Assembly (NCBI GenBank): GCA_040506775.1
Contig: JBEVWC010000018.1
Span: forward strand, 1-64,000
Direction: 5' to 3'
DNA from: Thiodiazotropha sp040506775
GTDB taxonomy: Bacteria; Pseudomonadota; Gammaproteobacteria; Chromatiales; Chromatiaceae
Length of the DNA stretch: 64,000 nt
Position 1 is the stretch's first letter. Each line of letters starts with the position of its first letter. The position numbers were made by a program, and so were the translations under genes. Below the pieces are notes generated by a model, which was given only the letters and a program-made list of their open reading frames with translations, searched no databases and had not been told where the DNA came from. This document shows, one piece after another, positions 35,303 through 42,945 of this stretch.

Positions 35303-36010
35303 ATGACCGTGGCCAGTGACAGTGATGTTTTTTTGAGTTGGGACGAAGCATCCCACTACGTTGGTGAAGAGAAACTGCTCAAGGAGATCCCGTCCCTGTT
35401 TTTCAACTTCACCGGTTTTGCTTCGATCGAGGTATCGGAACGTTCTTTCGAACGGGTCTATGTGGATGGCTATTTTCGTCTCTATCCTTCCGATATCGAT
35501 GACCTCAAAAGGGGAATGACGATCAGCTACAACAGTGCCCTGATCGACCGCAATATCAGTATCAACGGGGTCATCCGGGAGGATTGTTTTCAGAAGTTCC
35601 TGGTATTCGATGACGAACTTCAGATTGGCGGAACCCTGAAAAATGGCGATAACACCTTCAAGTATCCGTCTGACATACATTTCAATCAGCTGGACCTGGA
35701 CCGGTTCTGTGAGTCGATCGGACTCAGGCCAGGGGAGTCGCTGAGCCGTTCCGAATCCACTGACAGGATCCTGCTGAGTGACTCCGAAGATGAGGAGGAG
35801 AGACTCAAGCTGATCGGTGTACTGGCCTGCATGCTGGCCATGAACAACGATCTGGAGGGTTCCCTGCAGGACGGACAGCACATCTCCGAGATCATCATCG
35901 ACGATCTGTTCACCATGATGAGCGGACTCGGTATCGACATGGACGGTCGCAAGAAATTCCTCTACGAACGCCTCATCTCAAGCGGTGTGAAATCGGTCCT
36001 GGAAGACTGA
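35303..36010 (+). CDS. Hypothetical cytoplasmic protein
   Basis: The protein has 235 residues from the ATG at 35303, preceded by AAGGGA; a GTG five codons earlier is possible. It is acidic, with no signal or membrane segment. The N-terminal half is predicted mixed alpha/beta (GFASIEVSERSFERVYVDGY) and the C-terminal half helical, with an Asp/Glu/Ser-rich linker (LLSDSEDEEERLKL). I do not recognise the family. It follows sdaA by 113 bases and may share its transcript. Confidence 0.6.
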   Translation: MTVASDSDVFLSWDEASHYVGEEKLLKEIPSLFFNFTGFASIEVSERSFERVYVDGYFRLYPSDIDDLKRGMTISYNSALIDRNISINGVIREDCFQKFLVFDDELQIGGTLKNGDNTFKYPSDIHFNQLDLDRFCESIGLRPGESLSRSESTDRILLSDSEDEEERLKLIGVLACMLAMNNDLEGSLQDGQHISEIIIDDLFTMMSGLGIDMDGRKKFLYERLISSGVKSVLED

Positions 36011-36202
36011 ACCTCGGAAAAAGAAGGGTTTAGTGGTACCTGCATAAACGGCCCTCAAAGCCAGTGATCAAGCGGTCTGAAAGCGTTGTACGCCGGTCAT
36101 TCCCATGTATTTCTCTTGGGATTAGGGCTTGAAAAAAACAATTCCTGACTTTATTACTATGTTATTACTGGCTAACGCCCGGTATGGGTATGGATGGAGA
36201 TT

Positions 36203-36424
36203 ATGAAATGGCTGAAGAGACTTTTTTCACGTCGATGTTGCGGTGGGCCCGTGCTCGCTATGACGCTGCTGTGTTTTGGTTTTGGCGTCCTTTTCTTGTT
36301 CCTGTCCGCATACCGGCTCGGCCTCGTGTTCATCGCCGTGGGCGCCCTCTCTGAACTGCTGTGCCTGTATCTTGGCAGGTCCCGTTGTCAGCGTCGGTTT
36401 GATACGCATCGCCTGACCGGCTGA
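36203..36424 (+). CDS. Small membrane protein upstream of the suf operon
   Basis: The protein has 73 residues from the ATG at 36203 (or 76 from 36194). A basic N-terminus (MKWLKRLFSRR) is followed by two hydrophobic segments, VLAMTLLCFGFGVLFLFL and LGLVFIAVGALSELLCLYL, and a basic tail. The positive-inside rule puts both ends in the cytoplasm. Function is unknown. It ends 55 bases before sufB. Confidence 0.5.
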   Translation: MKWLKRLFSRRCCGGPVLAMTLLCFGFGVLFLFLSAYRLGLVFIAVGALSELLCLYLGRSRCQRRFDTHRLTG

Positions 36425-36439
36425 AAAAATTTTGACATA

Positions 36440-36464
36440 ATTTCTGAGTAATTTACTGGGTTAT
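36440..36464 (+). promoter_or_regulatory. Palindromic element before sufB, possible IscR-type site
   Basis: A 25-base stretch centred on AGTAATTTACT (36447-36457) fits about 19 of 25 positions of the published IscR type 1 consensus, with mismatches at the important C and G. It lies 15 bases before the sufB ATG. It may be an operator for an Rrf2-type Fe-S regulator or simply an AT-rich palindrome. No iscR or sufR gene is present in this window. Confidence 0.3.
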
Positions 36465-36479
36465 AACCGGAGTGATTTT

Positions 36480-37925
36480 ATGGGTTTACCCGACACACAA
36501 ATGGAAGCACTGATCGATTCCGACTACGCGCAGGGTTTCGTCACCCAGATCGAGTCGGACACACTGCCACCCGGATTGGACGAATCAGTGATCCGAACCA
36601 TTTCCGAACGTAAGGGCGAGCCTGAGTGGATGCTGGAAAAGCGCCTTGCGGCCTACCGGCACTGGCTGACCCTGGCGGAACCGGACTGGGCGGCAGTGCA
36701 TCATCCGCCCATCGATTTTCAGGCCATCTCCTACTACTCGTCTCCCAAGAAAAAGCCGAGTCTGGACAGCCTGGATCAGGTCGATCCGGAACTGCTGGCC
36801 ACCTATGAGAAGCTGGGCATTCCCATCGATGAGCAGAAGGCCCTATCCGGGGTGGCGGTGGATGCGGTGTTCGACAGTGTCTCGGTAGCCACCACTTTCC
36901 GCGAGAACCTGGCCGAAGCGGGGGTGATCTTCTGCTCCATGTCCGAGGCGGTCCGCAAGCATCCGCTACTGGTCAAGCAGTACCTGGGTTCCGTGGTGCC
37001 GCACAAGGACAACTTCTTCGCCGCGCTCAACAGCGCCGTGTTCAGTGACGGTACCTTCGTCTACATACCCAAAGGTGTGAAGTGCCCGATGGAGCTGTCC
37101 ACCTATTTCCGTATCAATGAGGCTAAGACCGGACAGTTCGAGCGCACTCTGATCGTCGCTGACGAGCGCAGCCAGGTGAGCTATCTGGAAGGCTGTACCG
37201 CCCCGATGCGGGATGAAAATCAACTCCACGCCGCAGTGGTGGAGCTGGTTGCCCTGGAGGATGCGCGCATCAAATATTCCACGGTACAGAACTGGTATCC
37301 CGGTGACCGGGAGGGACGCGGCGGCATCTACAACTTCGTCACCAAGCGGGGTGACTGCCGGGGCGACCGTTCGCACATCTCCTGGACCCAGGTGGAAACC
37401 GGTTCCGCGGTGACCTGGAAATATCCCAGCTGCGTGCTGCGGGGCAAGGACACCGTGGGTGAGTTCTATTCGGTGGCGGTGACCAAGGGCCGTCAACAGG
37501 CGGACACCGGCACCAAGATGATTCACATCGGCGAGAACAGTCGCAGCACCATCGTCTCCAAGGGTATCTCGGCGATGCAGGGCAGCAACGCCTACCGGGG
37601 CCTGGTGCGAGTCGCCGCGAAGGCGGAGAACGCGCGCAACCACACCCAGTGTGACTCCCTGCTGATCGGTGACCGCTGTTCGGCCCACACCTTCCCTTAC
37701 ATCGAGGTGAAGAATCCCACCGCCCAGGTGGAACACGAAGCTACCACCTCCAAGGTGAGCGAAGACCAGCTCTTCTACTGCCGTCAGCGCGGCCTGTCGG
37801 AAGAGGATGCGGTGTCGATGATCATCAACGGATTCTGCAAGGAGGTGTTCAATGAACTGCCCATGGAATTCGCGGTGGAAGCACAGAAACTGCTGGCCGT
37901 CAGCCTGGAAGGGGCGGTCGGCTGA
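36480..37925 (+). CDS. sufB: Fe-S cluster assembly scaffold SufB
   Basis: The 481-residue core of the SufBCD scaffold builds Fe-S clusters in the cytoplasm. Characteristic stretches are visible: GEPEWMLEKRLAAYRHW, SVVPHKDNFFAALNSAVFSD, GTFVYIPKGVKCPMELSTYF, RNHTQCDSLLIGD and AHTFPYIEVKNPTAQVEHEA. The conserved C-terminal cysteine lies in EDQLFYCRQRGL. GGAG stands 8 bases before the ATG. It is the first gene of the suf operon. Confidence 0.96.
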   Translation: MGLPDTQMEALIDSDYAQGFVTQIESDTLPPGLDESVIRTISERKGEPEWMLEKRLAAYRHWLTLAEPDWAAVHHPPIDFQAISYYSSPKKKPSLDSLDQVDPELLATYEKLGIPIDEQKALSGVAVDAVFDSVSVATTFRENLAEAGVIFCSMSEAVRKHPLLVKQYLGSVVPHKDNFFAALNSAVFSDGTFVYIPKGVKCPMELSTYFRINEAKTGQFERTLIVADERSQVSYLEGCTAPMRDENQLHAAVVELVALEDARIKYSTVQNWYPGDREGRGGIYNFVTKRGDCRGDRSHISWTQVETGSAVTWKYPSCVLRGKDTVGEFYSVAVTKGRQQADTGTKMIHIGENSRSTIVSKGISAMQGSNAYRGLVRVAAKAENARNHTQCDSLLIGDRCSAHTFPYIEVKNPTAQVEHEATTSKVSEDQLFYCRQRGLSEEDAVSMIINGFCKEVFNELPMEFAVEAQKLLAVSLEGAVG

Positions 37926-37929
37926 CGCT

Positions 37930-38060
37930 GACAATTATGAATTTTGAGTTTTGAATTTTGAATTGGATGAGTGTGCGTAGCACACGCCTTTTTAGAAAAC
38001 GTGAGCGCAGCGAACACCGCAATTCAAAATTAAAAATTCACAATTCAAAATTACTATTGA
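37930..38060. repeat. Intergenic repeat between sufB and sufC (copy A)
   Basis: AT-rich arms built of GAATTTT/AAAATTC words lie in inverted orientation (about 37933-37965 and 38020-38054). They flank a 51-base core at 37969-38019 containing a GTGTGC/GCACAC hairpin and ending GTGAGCGCAGCGAACACCG. The same core recurs at 40160-40210. The transcript could fold into a long hairpin here without blocking the operon. No gene is present in the gap. Confidence 0.8.
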
Positions 38061-38073
38061 ATGAGGTTTGGAG

Positions 38074-38826
38074 ATGTTATCGATCAAGAATCTGACCGCC
38101 AACGTGGACGGTAAAGAGATCCTCAAGGGGATCGAGCTTGAAGTGAAAGCGGGTGAAGTGCATGCCATCATGGGACCCAACGGTTCCGGTAAGAGCACCC
38201 TGGCGCATATTCTTTCGGGGCGTGATGGTTACCAGGTCACCGGAGGCGAGGTTCGCTTCAGGGGGCAGGACCTGCTTTCCCTGGAGATCGAGGAGCGGGC
38301 TCAGCAGGGGGTTTTCCTGGCCATGCAGTACCCGGTGGAACTGCCCGGTGTGAACAACATGACCTTCCTGCGTGAATCGATGAACGCGATTCGTCGCGCC
38401 CGGGGCGAGGATGAGATTGATACGGTATCGTTCATGAAGCGGGTGCGGGAGAAGGCCAAAGCGGTGAAGCTGGATGAGAAGCTGCTCAAGCGATCGGTCA
38501 ACGCCGGGTTTTCCGGCGGTGAGAAGAAACGCAACGAGATCCTCCAGCTGGCGATGCTGGAACCCTACCTGGCGATCCTCGATGAAACCGACTCCGGACT
38601 CGATATCGACGCCCTGCGCACGGTGGCCGACGGGGTCAACATGATGCGCTCCCCGGAACGCTCGATGATCGTGGTAACCCATTACCAGCGTCTGCTCGAC
38701 TACATCGAACCGGATCATGTGCACGTGCTGGCCGGTGGGCGGATCATCCGCTCCGGTGGCAAGGAACTGGCCCTGGAACTGGAGGCCAGGGGATACGGCT
38801 GGTTGCTGGAGGAGGCGGCGGCATGA
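38074..38826 (+). CDS. sufC: Fe-S assembly ATPase SufC
   Basis: The protein has 250 residues from the ATG at 38074 (GAGG 7 bases upstream). It is an ABC-type ATPase with Walker A (GPNGSGKST), the signature (FSGGEKKRNE), Walker B (LAILDETDSGLD) and the switch His in VVTHYQR. It drives shape changes of the SufB-SufD complex. The stop overlaps the sufD start (ATGA). Confidence 0.96.
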   Translation: MLSIKNLTANVDGKEILKGIELEVKAGEVHAIMGPNGSGKSTLAHILSGRDGYQVTGGEVRFRGQDLLSLEIEERAQQGVFLAMQYPVELPGVNNMTFLRESMNAIRRARGEDEIDTVSFMKRVREKAKAVKLDEKLLKRSVNAGFSGGEKKRNEILQLAMLEPYLAILDETDSGLDIDALRTVADGVNMMRSPERSMIVVTHYQRLLDYIEPDHVHVLAGGRIIRSGGKELALELEARGYGWLLEEAAA

Positions 38827-40133
38827 ACCCGCAGATCGACCAACAGCTCGAAGCCACCGCAAGGTATATAGACGGCCTGCCGCGGGAGTCCGGAGACTGG
38901 CTGCTGGGTCAGCGCCAGGCTGCCGCGCAGCGGTTTTCCGATATCGGTTATCCTCAGTCCCGCCAGGAGGCCTGGAAATACACCGGCATCGACGGTCTGC
39001 TGTCCCATGAATTCGAGACCGTGGAGACGGACCGGGAGTTTCCGCGTCACGCGGTCATAAGGCAGTACCTGAAAGAACCCGTGGCCGGCCGCCTGGTGTT
39101 CGTCGACGGGGAATACCAGGCTGACCTGTCTGAGGTACAGGCCCCTGGGCTGCATCTGGGGAGTCTGCGTGCGGCCATGGCCAGTGGCGATCGTCAGGCC
39201 CTGTCCCGGGTGGGTATCCTGTCCGGTGTCGGCGAGCATGGCTTCGCCGCCCTCAACCTGGCCACCCTGCATGACGGGGCGGTGATCCGGGTGGAGGAAG
39301 GCGTGCAGATCGAATCTCCTCTGGAACTGCTGCACGTGACCACCCGGGCCAGTGAGGGTTGCGCCCTGCGCAGCCGTCACCTGGTGATTCTGGGGGCGGA
39401 TTCCTCGGCCAGCCTGATCGAACGCTACATCAGCCTGGATGATTCAGTGAGCTGTTTCAACAACCTGGTGTGCGAAGTCTCCCTGGCGCGGGGGGCGCGC
39501 TTGAACCATCAGCGGGTGCAGCTGGAGGGCCGTCAGACCTACCACCTCAGCGAGGTGCATCTGGGCCTCGAAGCGGACGCGCATTACCAGGGCGTGCAGG
39601 CCTCCCTGGGCGGCGCCTGGTCACGCACCCTGATCCATAACCAGTTCAATGCCAGTGGTGCGAACTGCGAACTCGACGGGCTCTACATGGCGGGCGATGG
39701 ACAATTGACCGATATCCACCTGGATGTGGACCACGCGGTGCCGCACTGCGACAGCCGGGAAAATTTCAAAGGCATTCTCAGCGGTGCCGGCAAGGCGGTG
39801 TTCGACGGCCTGATCCAGGTGCGCGAGCAGGCTCAGAAGAGCAATGCGCATCTGCACAATGCCAACCTGATGCTGTCGCGACGGGCGGAGATCGATACCA
39901 AACCGCAACTGGTGATCCTCGCCGATGACGTGCAGTGCAGCCACGGCACCACAGTGGGACAGCTCGATTCCCAGGCTCTGTTCTACCTGCGCTCCCGGGG
40001 GCTGGACCCGGTACGGGCCCGGCATCTGATGTGTCTGGGATTCGCTGGTGAAATCATCGACCGGTTCAGCAGCGAATCGTTGCGAGAGACACTCAATGAG
40101 GTCATTCGTCGCAAGATCGAGGCAACGGTTTGA
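38823..40133 (+). CDS. sufD: Fe-S assembly protein SufD
   Basis: The 436-residue partner of SufB has a right-handed beta-helix core. Recognisable stretches are YPQSRQEAWKYTGIDGLLSH, SCFNNLVCEVSLARGARLNH, HCDSRENFKGILSGAGKAVF, CSHGTTVGQLDSQALFYLRS and the conserved His in DVQCSHGTT. It overlaps sufC by four bases. Confidence 0.95.
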   Translation: MNPQIDQQLEATARYIDGLPRESGDWLLGQRQAAAQRFSDIGYPQSRQEAWKYTGIDGLLSHEFETVETDREFPRHAVIRQYLKEPVAGRLVFVDGEYQADLSEVQAPGLHLGSLRAAMASGDRQALSRVGILSGVGEHGFAALNLATLHDGAVIRVEEGVQIESPLELLHVTTRASEGCALRSRHLVILGADSSASLIERYISLDDSVSCFNNLVCEVSLARGARLNHQRVQLEGRQTYHLSEVHLGLEADAHYQGVQASLGGAWSRTLIHNQFNASGANCELDGLYMAGDGQLTDIHLDVDHAVPHCDSRENFKGILSGAGKAVFDGLIQVREQAQKSNAHLHNANLMLSRRAEIDTKPQLVILADDVQCSHGTTVGQLDSQALFYLRSRGLDPVRARHLMCLGFAGEIIDRFSSESLRETLNEVIRRKIEATV

Positions 40134-40140
40134 GGTAATT

Positions 40141-40210
40141 TTGAATGTTGAATTGGTTTGAGTGTGCAAAGCACACGTCCTTTTAAATAGCGTGAGCGCA
40201 GCGAACACCG
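40141..40210. repeat. Intergenic repeat between sufD and sufT (copy B)
   Basis: The 51-base core at 40160-40210 matches copy A (37969-38019) except for a few central positions. It again contains GTGTGC/GCACAC and ends GTGAGCGCAGCGAACACCG. Only the left AT-rich arm is present. The core ends one base before the sufT ATG, so it supplies the 5' context of that gene and leaves no visible Shine-Dalgarno sequence. Confidence 0.8.
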
Positions 40211-40211
40211 A

Positions 40212-40532
40212 ATGAGTGATGAACAGCAGCCATCATTGAAGGAGCGTCTGATCGAGGCGCTGCGAACGGTCTACGATCCGGAGATCCCGGTGAACATCTA
40301 TGACCTGGGATTGATTTACCGGCTGGATGTGGACGATCAGGGCGTGGTGCTGGTGGAGATGACCCTCACCGCCCCCGCCTGCCCGGTGGCCGGAATCCTG
40401 CCCAAACAGGTGGGGGATGTGGTCGACCAGGTGCCTGGTGTTACCGACGCCACCGTACGTCTGGTCTGGGATCCGCCCTGGTCCCAGGAGCGGATGAGCG
40501 ATGAGGCTTTATTGGAATTGGGCATGTTGTAA
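40212..40532 (+). CDS. sufT: SufT-type MIP18/DUF59 Fe-S maturation protein
   Basis: The 106-residue protein has the MIP18 family core: TVYDPEIPVNIYDLGLIYRL, then VEMTLTAPACPVAGIL with the conserved Cys, and VRLVWDPPWSQERMSDEAL. SufT helps deliver clusters to target proteins. It has no good ribosome site because the repeat abuts the start codon, so translation may depend on coupling or on low-structure initiation. Confidence 0.9.
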   Translation: MSDEQQPSLKERLIEALRTVYDPEIPVNIYDLGLIYRLDVDDQGVVLVEMTLTAPACPVAGILPKQVGDVVDQVPGVTDATVRLVWDPPWSQERMSDEALLELGML

Positions 40533-40543
40533 CTGAAGAGTGA

Positions 40544-40621
40544 TGAGTTTTCAGTGTTGAGTTGTAGCCTTACCTAGCGGATTGCAACTCAAAACTCACA
40601 ACTAAAAACTCAAAACTCCTC
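40544..40621. repeat. Intergenic inverted repeat between sufT and sufA
   Basis: GAGTTTT-like words on the left (about 40546-40568) are answered by CAACTCAAAACTCACAACTA and AACTCAAAACTC on the right (about 40592-40619), forming a long imperfect AT-rich hairpin. The plan is that of copy A but with GAGTTTT in place of GAATTTT and without the 51-base core. Confidence 0.65.
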
Positions 40622-40633
40622 GAAGAGGTAATT

Positions 40634-40960
40634 ATGGCGATTCAATTAACAGAAAGTGCCGCACGTCATGTGCAGAAGATGTTGGCCGACAGACCCGACA
40701 GCCTGGGTCTGCGCCTGGGTACCAGGAAGAGCGGCTGCACCGGTTTTGCCTATGTGGTCGATTATGCCGATGCGGTTGCCGAGGAAGACCGGGTATTCGA
40801 GTCCCAGGGCGTCAAGGTGGTGGTGGATCCCCAGAGTCTGCCGATGCTTGACGGGATGACCATCGACTTCGTCAAAACCAACATCCTCAATGAAGGTTTC
40901 GACTTCATCAATCCCAATATCAAGGAGATGTGCGGCTGTGGCGAATCCTTCAGCGTCTGA
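40634..40960 (+). CDS. sufA: A-type Fe-S carrier protein
   Basis: The 108-residue protein of the IscA/SufA/HesB family has the three cluster-binding cysteines: SGCTGFAYVVDYAD near residue 35 and CGCGESFSV at the C-terminus. It accepts clusters from SufBCD and passes them on. SufA is chosen over IscA because of the operon. GAAGAGG lies just before the start. Confidence 0.9.
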   Translation: MAIQLTESAARHVQKMLADRPDSLGLRLGTRKSGCTGFAYVVDYADAVAEEDRVFESQGVKVVVDPQSLPMLDGMTIDFVKTNILNEGFDFINPNIKEMCGCGESFSV

Positions 40961-41009
40961 ACGACAGGTCACGGAGCGGTATCAACATCAGGCGCAACAG
41001 GTGACAGCC

Positions 41010-41429
41010 ATGAGCGAGATCGATGAGATCGTGGAAACCTTCGAGTTTCTCGACGACTGGGATTCCCGATACCAGTACCTGATCGAACTTGGTGAGCAGT
41101 TGCCTGCCATGCCGGATGCACTGAAGACCGAGGAGAACTGGGTCAAACCCTGTATGAGCACGGTACATGTGGCAGCCCTGGCGGACCCGGATCGGCAGGG
41201 ACATATCCGTTACACGGGTGACTGTGACACCGCAGTGATCAAGGGCGTGCTGGCACTGCTGATCGATCTGTTATCTCACCGTACCCTGAATGAGATCGAG
41301 CAGATGGATGTGGACAGTCTTTTCACCAGACTGCAGCTCGAGGAGCATCTGAGTCCCAATCGTCATGTGGGCATCTATGCCATCGTCGACAAGATGCGTG
41401 AGCGGGCTGCGGCACTGAATGATCGCTGA
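41010..41429 (+). CDS. sufE: SufE-like sulfur acceptor
   Basis: The protein has 139 residues from the ATG at 41010 (AGGTGA 5 bases upstream). It has SufE family features: EIVETFEFLDDWDSRYQYLI, ENWVKPCMSTVHVAAL with the sulfur-accepting Cys, and HLSPNRHVGIYAIVDKM. In most SufE proteins the cysteine lies in GCQSQVW; here it is PCMSTVH, a recognised variant. Its normal partner, the cysteine desulfurase SufS, is not in this operon. Confidence 0.88.
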   Translation: MSEIDEIVETFEFLDDWDSRYQYLIELGEQLPAMPDALKTEENWVKPCMSTVHVAALADPDRQGHIRYTGDCDTAVIKGVLALLIDLLSHRTLNEIEQMDVDSLFTRLQLEEHLSPNRHVGIYAIVDKMRERAAALNDR

Positions 41430-41437
41430 GCCAAGGG

Positions 41438-42280
41438 TCAGCTGTAAGCGGCAATCAACAGCTCATTGAGTTCGTCTCGAAGCTCCAGGTAGTCGGTTTC
41501 GCTGAGACCCAGGTGAAGGTTGACCGCATGACCCACGCGACCCCATTCCGGATCCTCCAGTTGGCCCCAGAAGATCTTGTCCGCATGTTCCGCCAGCTTG
41601 AGCAGGCTGAGCACTGAGGCGGCCTGACTCGCCTCTCCAGTCAGCAGCAGGGCTGGATCATGATGGTCGCGGATGATGTCCGACAGGGCGTGGTCGATAC
41701 CCCAGGAGCGGGCCAGATAATATCCGAGGATGGCGTGGTCGGTGTCGTATCGCTGCTGTTCGAAATGGATGATGGGCTGCTCAGGGTTGTTGTAATACTG
41801 GTCCATGAAATCGTTGTATTGCGGATCCTTCTGCAGCAGCAGGCTGTGTCCCGCATTGTGGAACAGTCCCAGCATATAGGCTTCGTCTGCGGGCAGGGTA
41901 CAGAATCTCCGGGCCAGGTAGGCCATGCTCATGGCGACATTCAGGGGTGAATCCCAGAAATGGGTGGGATTAGGTCCCGAGCGCTCCATCTGCTGGCGCA
42001 GGGCGAGTCCCGCCACGATATGCGAGGTGTTGTTCATGCCCAGCAGACTTACTGCATGATGAATCGATTGCACCTTGGTGAGCAGGCCAAAGAACGGCGA
42101 GTTAACGGTGCGTAACACCAGTGCCGAGATCGCAATATCCTGGGTGATCACCTCGGCGATCCGGGCGATCTCACACTCCGGGTCGTTGAGCACGGCTTGC
42201 AGATCAATGAGAATCTGGGGTGCGGGTGGAATGGCGATGCCATTGATAAGTTGCTGCTGTTGCTTGTTGTCGATTTGCAT
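41438..42280 (-). CDS. HDOD-domain protein
   Basis: The 280-residue single-domain protein has HDOD features (IPPAPQILIDLQAVLNDP, VLRTVNSPFFGL, VQSIHHAVSLLGMNNTSHIV). The position of the HD pair reads GLFHNAGHSLLL, with Asn in place of Asp, so it is unlikely to be a phosphohydrolase. HDOD proteins are usually non-enzymatic signalling partners, often in c-di-GMP or chemotaxis circuits. It is convergent with sufE, the stops being 8 bases apart. AGGTGA precedes the ATG. Confidence 0.85.
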   Translation of the reverse strand: MQIDNKQQQQLINGIAIPPAPQILIDLQAVLNDPECEIARIAEVITQDIAISALVLRTVNSPFFGLLTKVQSIHHAVSLLGMNNTSHIVAGLALRQQMERSGPNPTHFWDSPLNVAMSMAYLARRFCTLPADEAYMLGLFHNAGHSLLLQKDPQYNDFMDQYYNNPEQPIIHFEQQRYDTDHAILGYYLARSWGIDHALSDIIRDHHDPALLLTGEASQAASVLSLLKLAEHADKIFWGQLEDPEWGRVGHAVNLHLGLSETDYLELRDELNELLIAAYS

Positions 42281-42446
42281 CGGTCACCTGCGCAGTCTGC
42301 TTCCGGGGCTCGATCATGCACCTGCCATGGTGCTCATTTGAGACGCTTCCACATTCTGTGAAATCGGCGGATCAGGGGGATTCTTGATACCCGGGCTGTA
42401 TCTTGGCGTCGCGTGATGATGCCTTTATCAAGTGAGAGAGCTGTCC

Positions 42447-42896
42447 ATGAGTGAAAAACGATTGCCTCCGTTTCATCTGGCCATTGGGGTTTCCGATCTG
42501 GCCCGTGCGCGGGTCTTCTACGGGGAGCTGTTGGGATGCCGGGAGGGTCGCAGCGACACGCGCTGGGTCGATTTCGACTTCTTCGGGCATCAGTTGGTGT
42601 GCCACGAGGTGCCCACCGATCCGGCGGGTCCGGTCAGCGGTCACAATCCGGTGGATGGGGATCAGGTGCCGATACCCCATTTCGGGGCAGTTCTGAGTTT
42701 CGCCGAATGGGATCTGCTGGTCGAGCGGTTACGCCAGGCGAATACCCGGTTTATCATCGAGCCGCGGGTAAGGTTTGCCGGCATGCCCGGTGAACAGCGC
42801 ACCCTGTTTCTCCTCGATCCCAGTGGCAATGCACTGGAATTCAAGGCTTTTCAGGATGTCGAGTCCCAGCTGTTTGCGCGGGATCCGCCAGTCTGA
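42447..42896 (+). CDS. VOC-family (glyoxalase/dioxygenase-fold) protein
   Basis: The protein has 149 residues from the ATG at 42447 (GAGAGAG upstream). It has two VOC half-repeats: PPFHLAIGVSDLARARVFYG with the metal-ligand His, FFGHQLVCHEV, HFGAVLSFAEWDLLVERLRQ, and TLFLLDPSGNALEFKAF with the final Glu ligand. Relatives are often called glyoxalase or ring-cleavage dioxygenase, but the substrate is unknown and there is no pathway context. Confidence 0.85.
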   Translation: MSEKRLPPFHLAIGVSDLARARVFYGELLGCREGRSDTRWVDFDFFGHQLVCHEVPTDPAGPVSGHNPVDGDQVPIPHFGAVLSFAEWDLLVERLRQANTRFIIEPRVRFAGMPGEQRTLFLLDPSGNALEFKAFQDVESQLFARDPPV

Positions 42897-42945
42897 GGTG
42901 TGTTCCGGTACTGAATCCAGATACCGGCGCAGGTGCTGCGGCCGA

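Noticed and set aside
36432..36437. TTGACA as a -35 box for sufB
   Set aside because: At 16-18 bases downstream there is only ACTGGG-like sequence; the TTATAA further on is 23 bases away, so it does not form a normal sigma-70 promoter.
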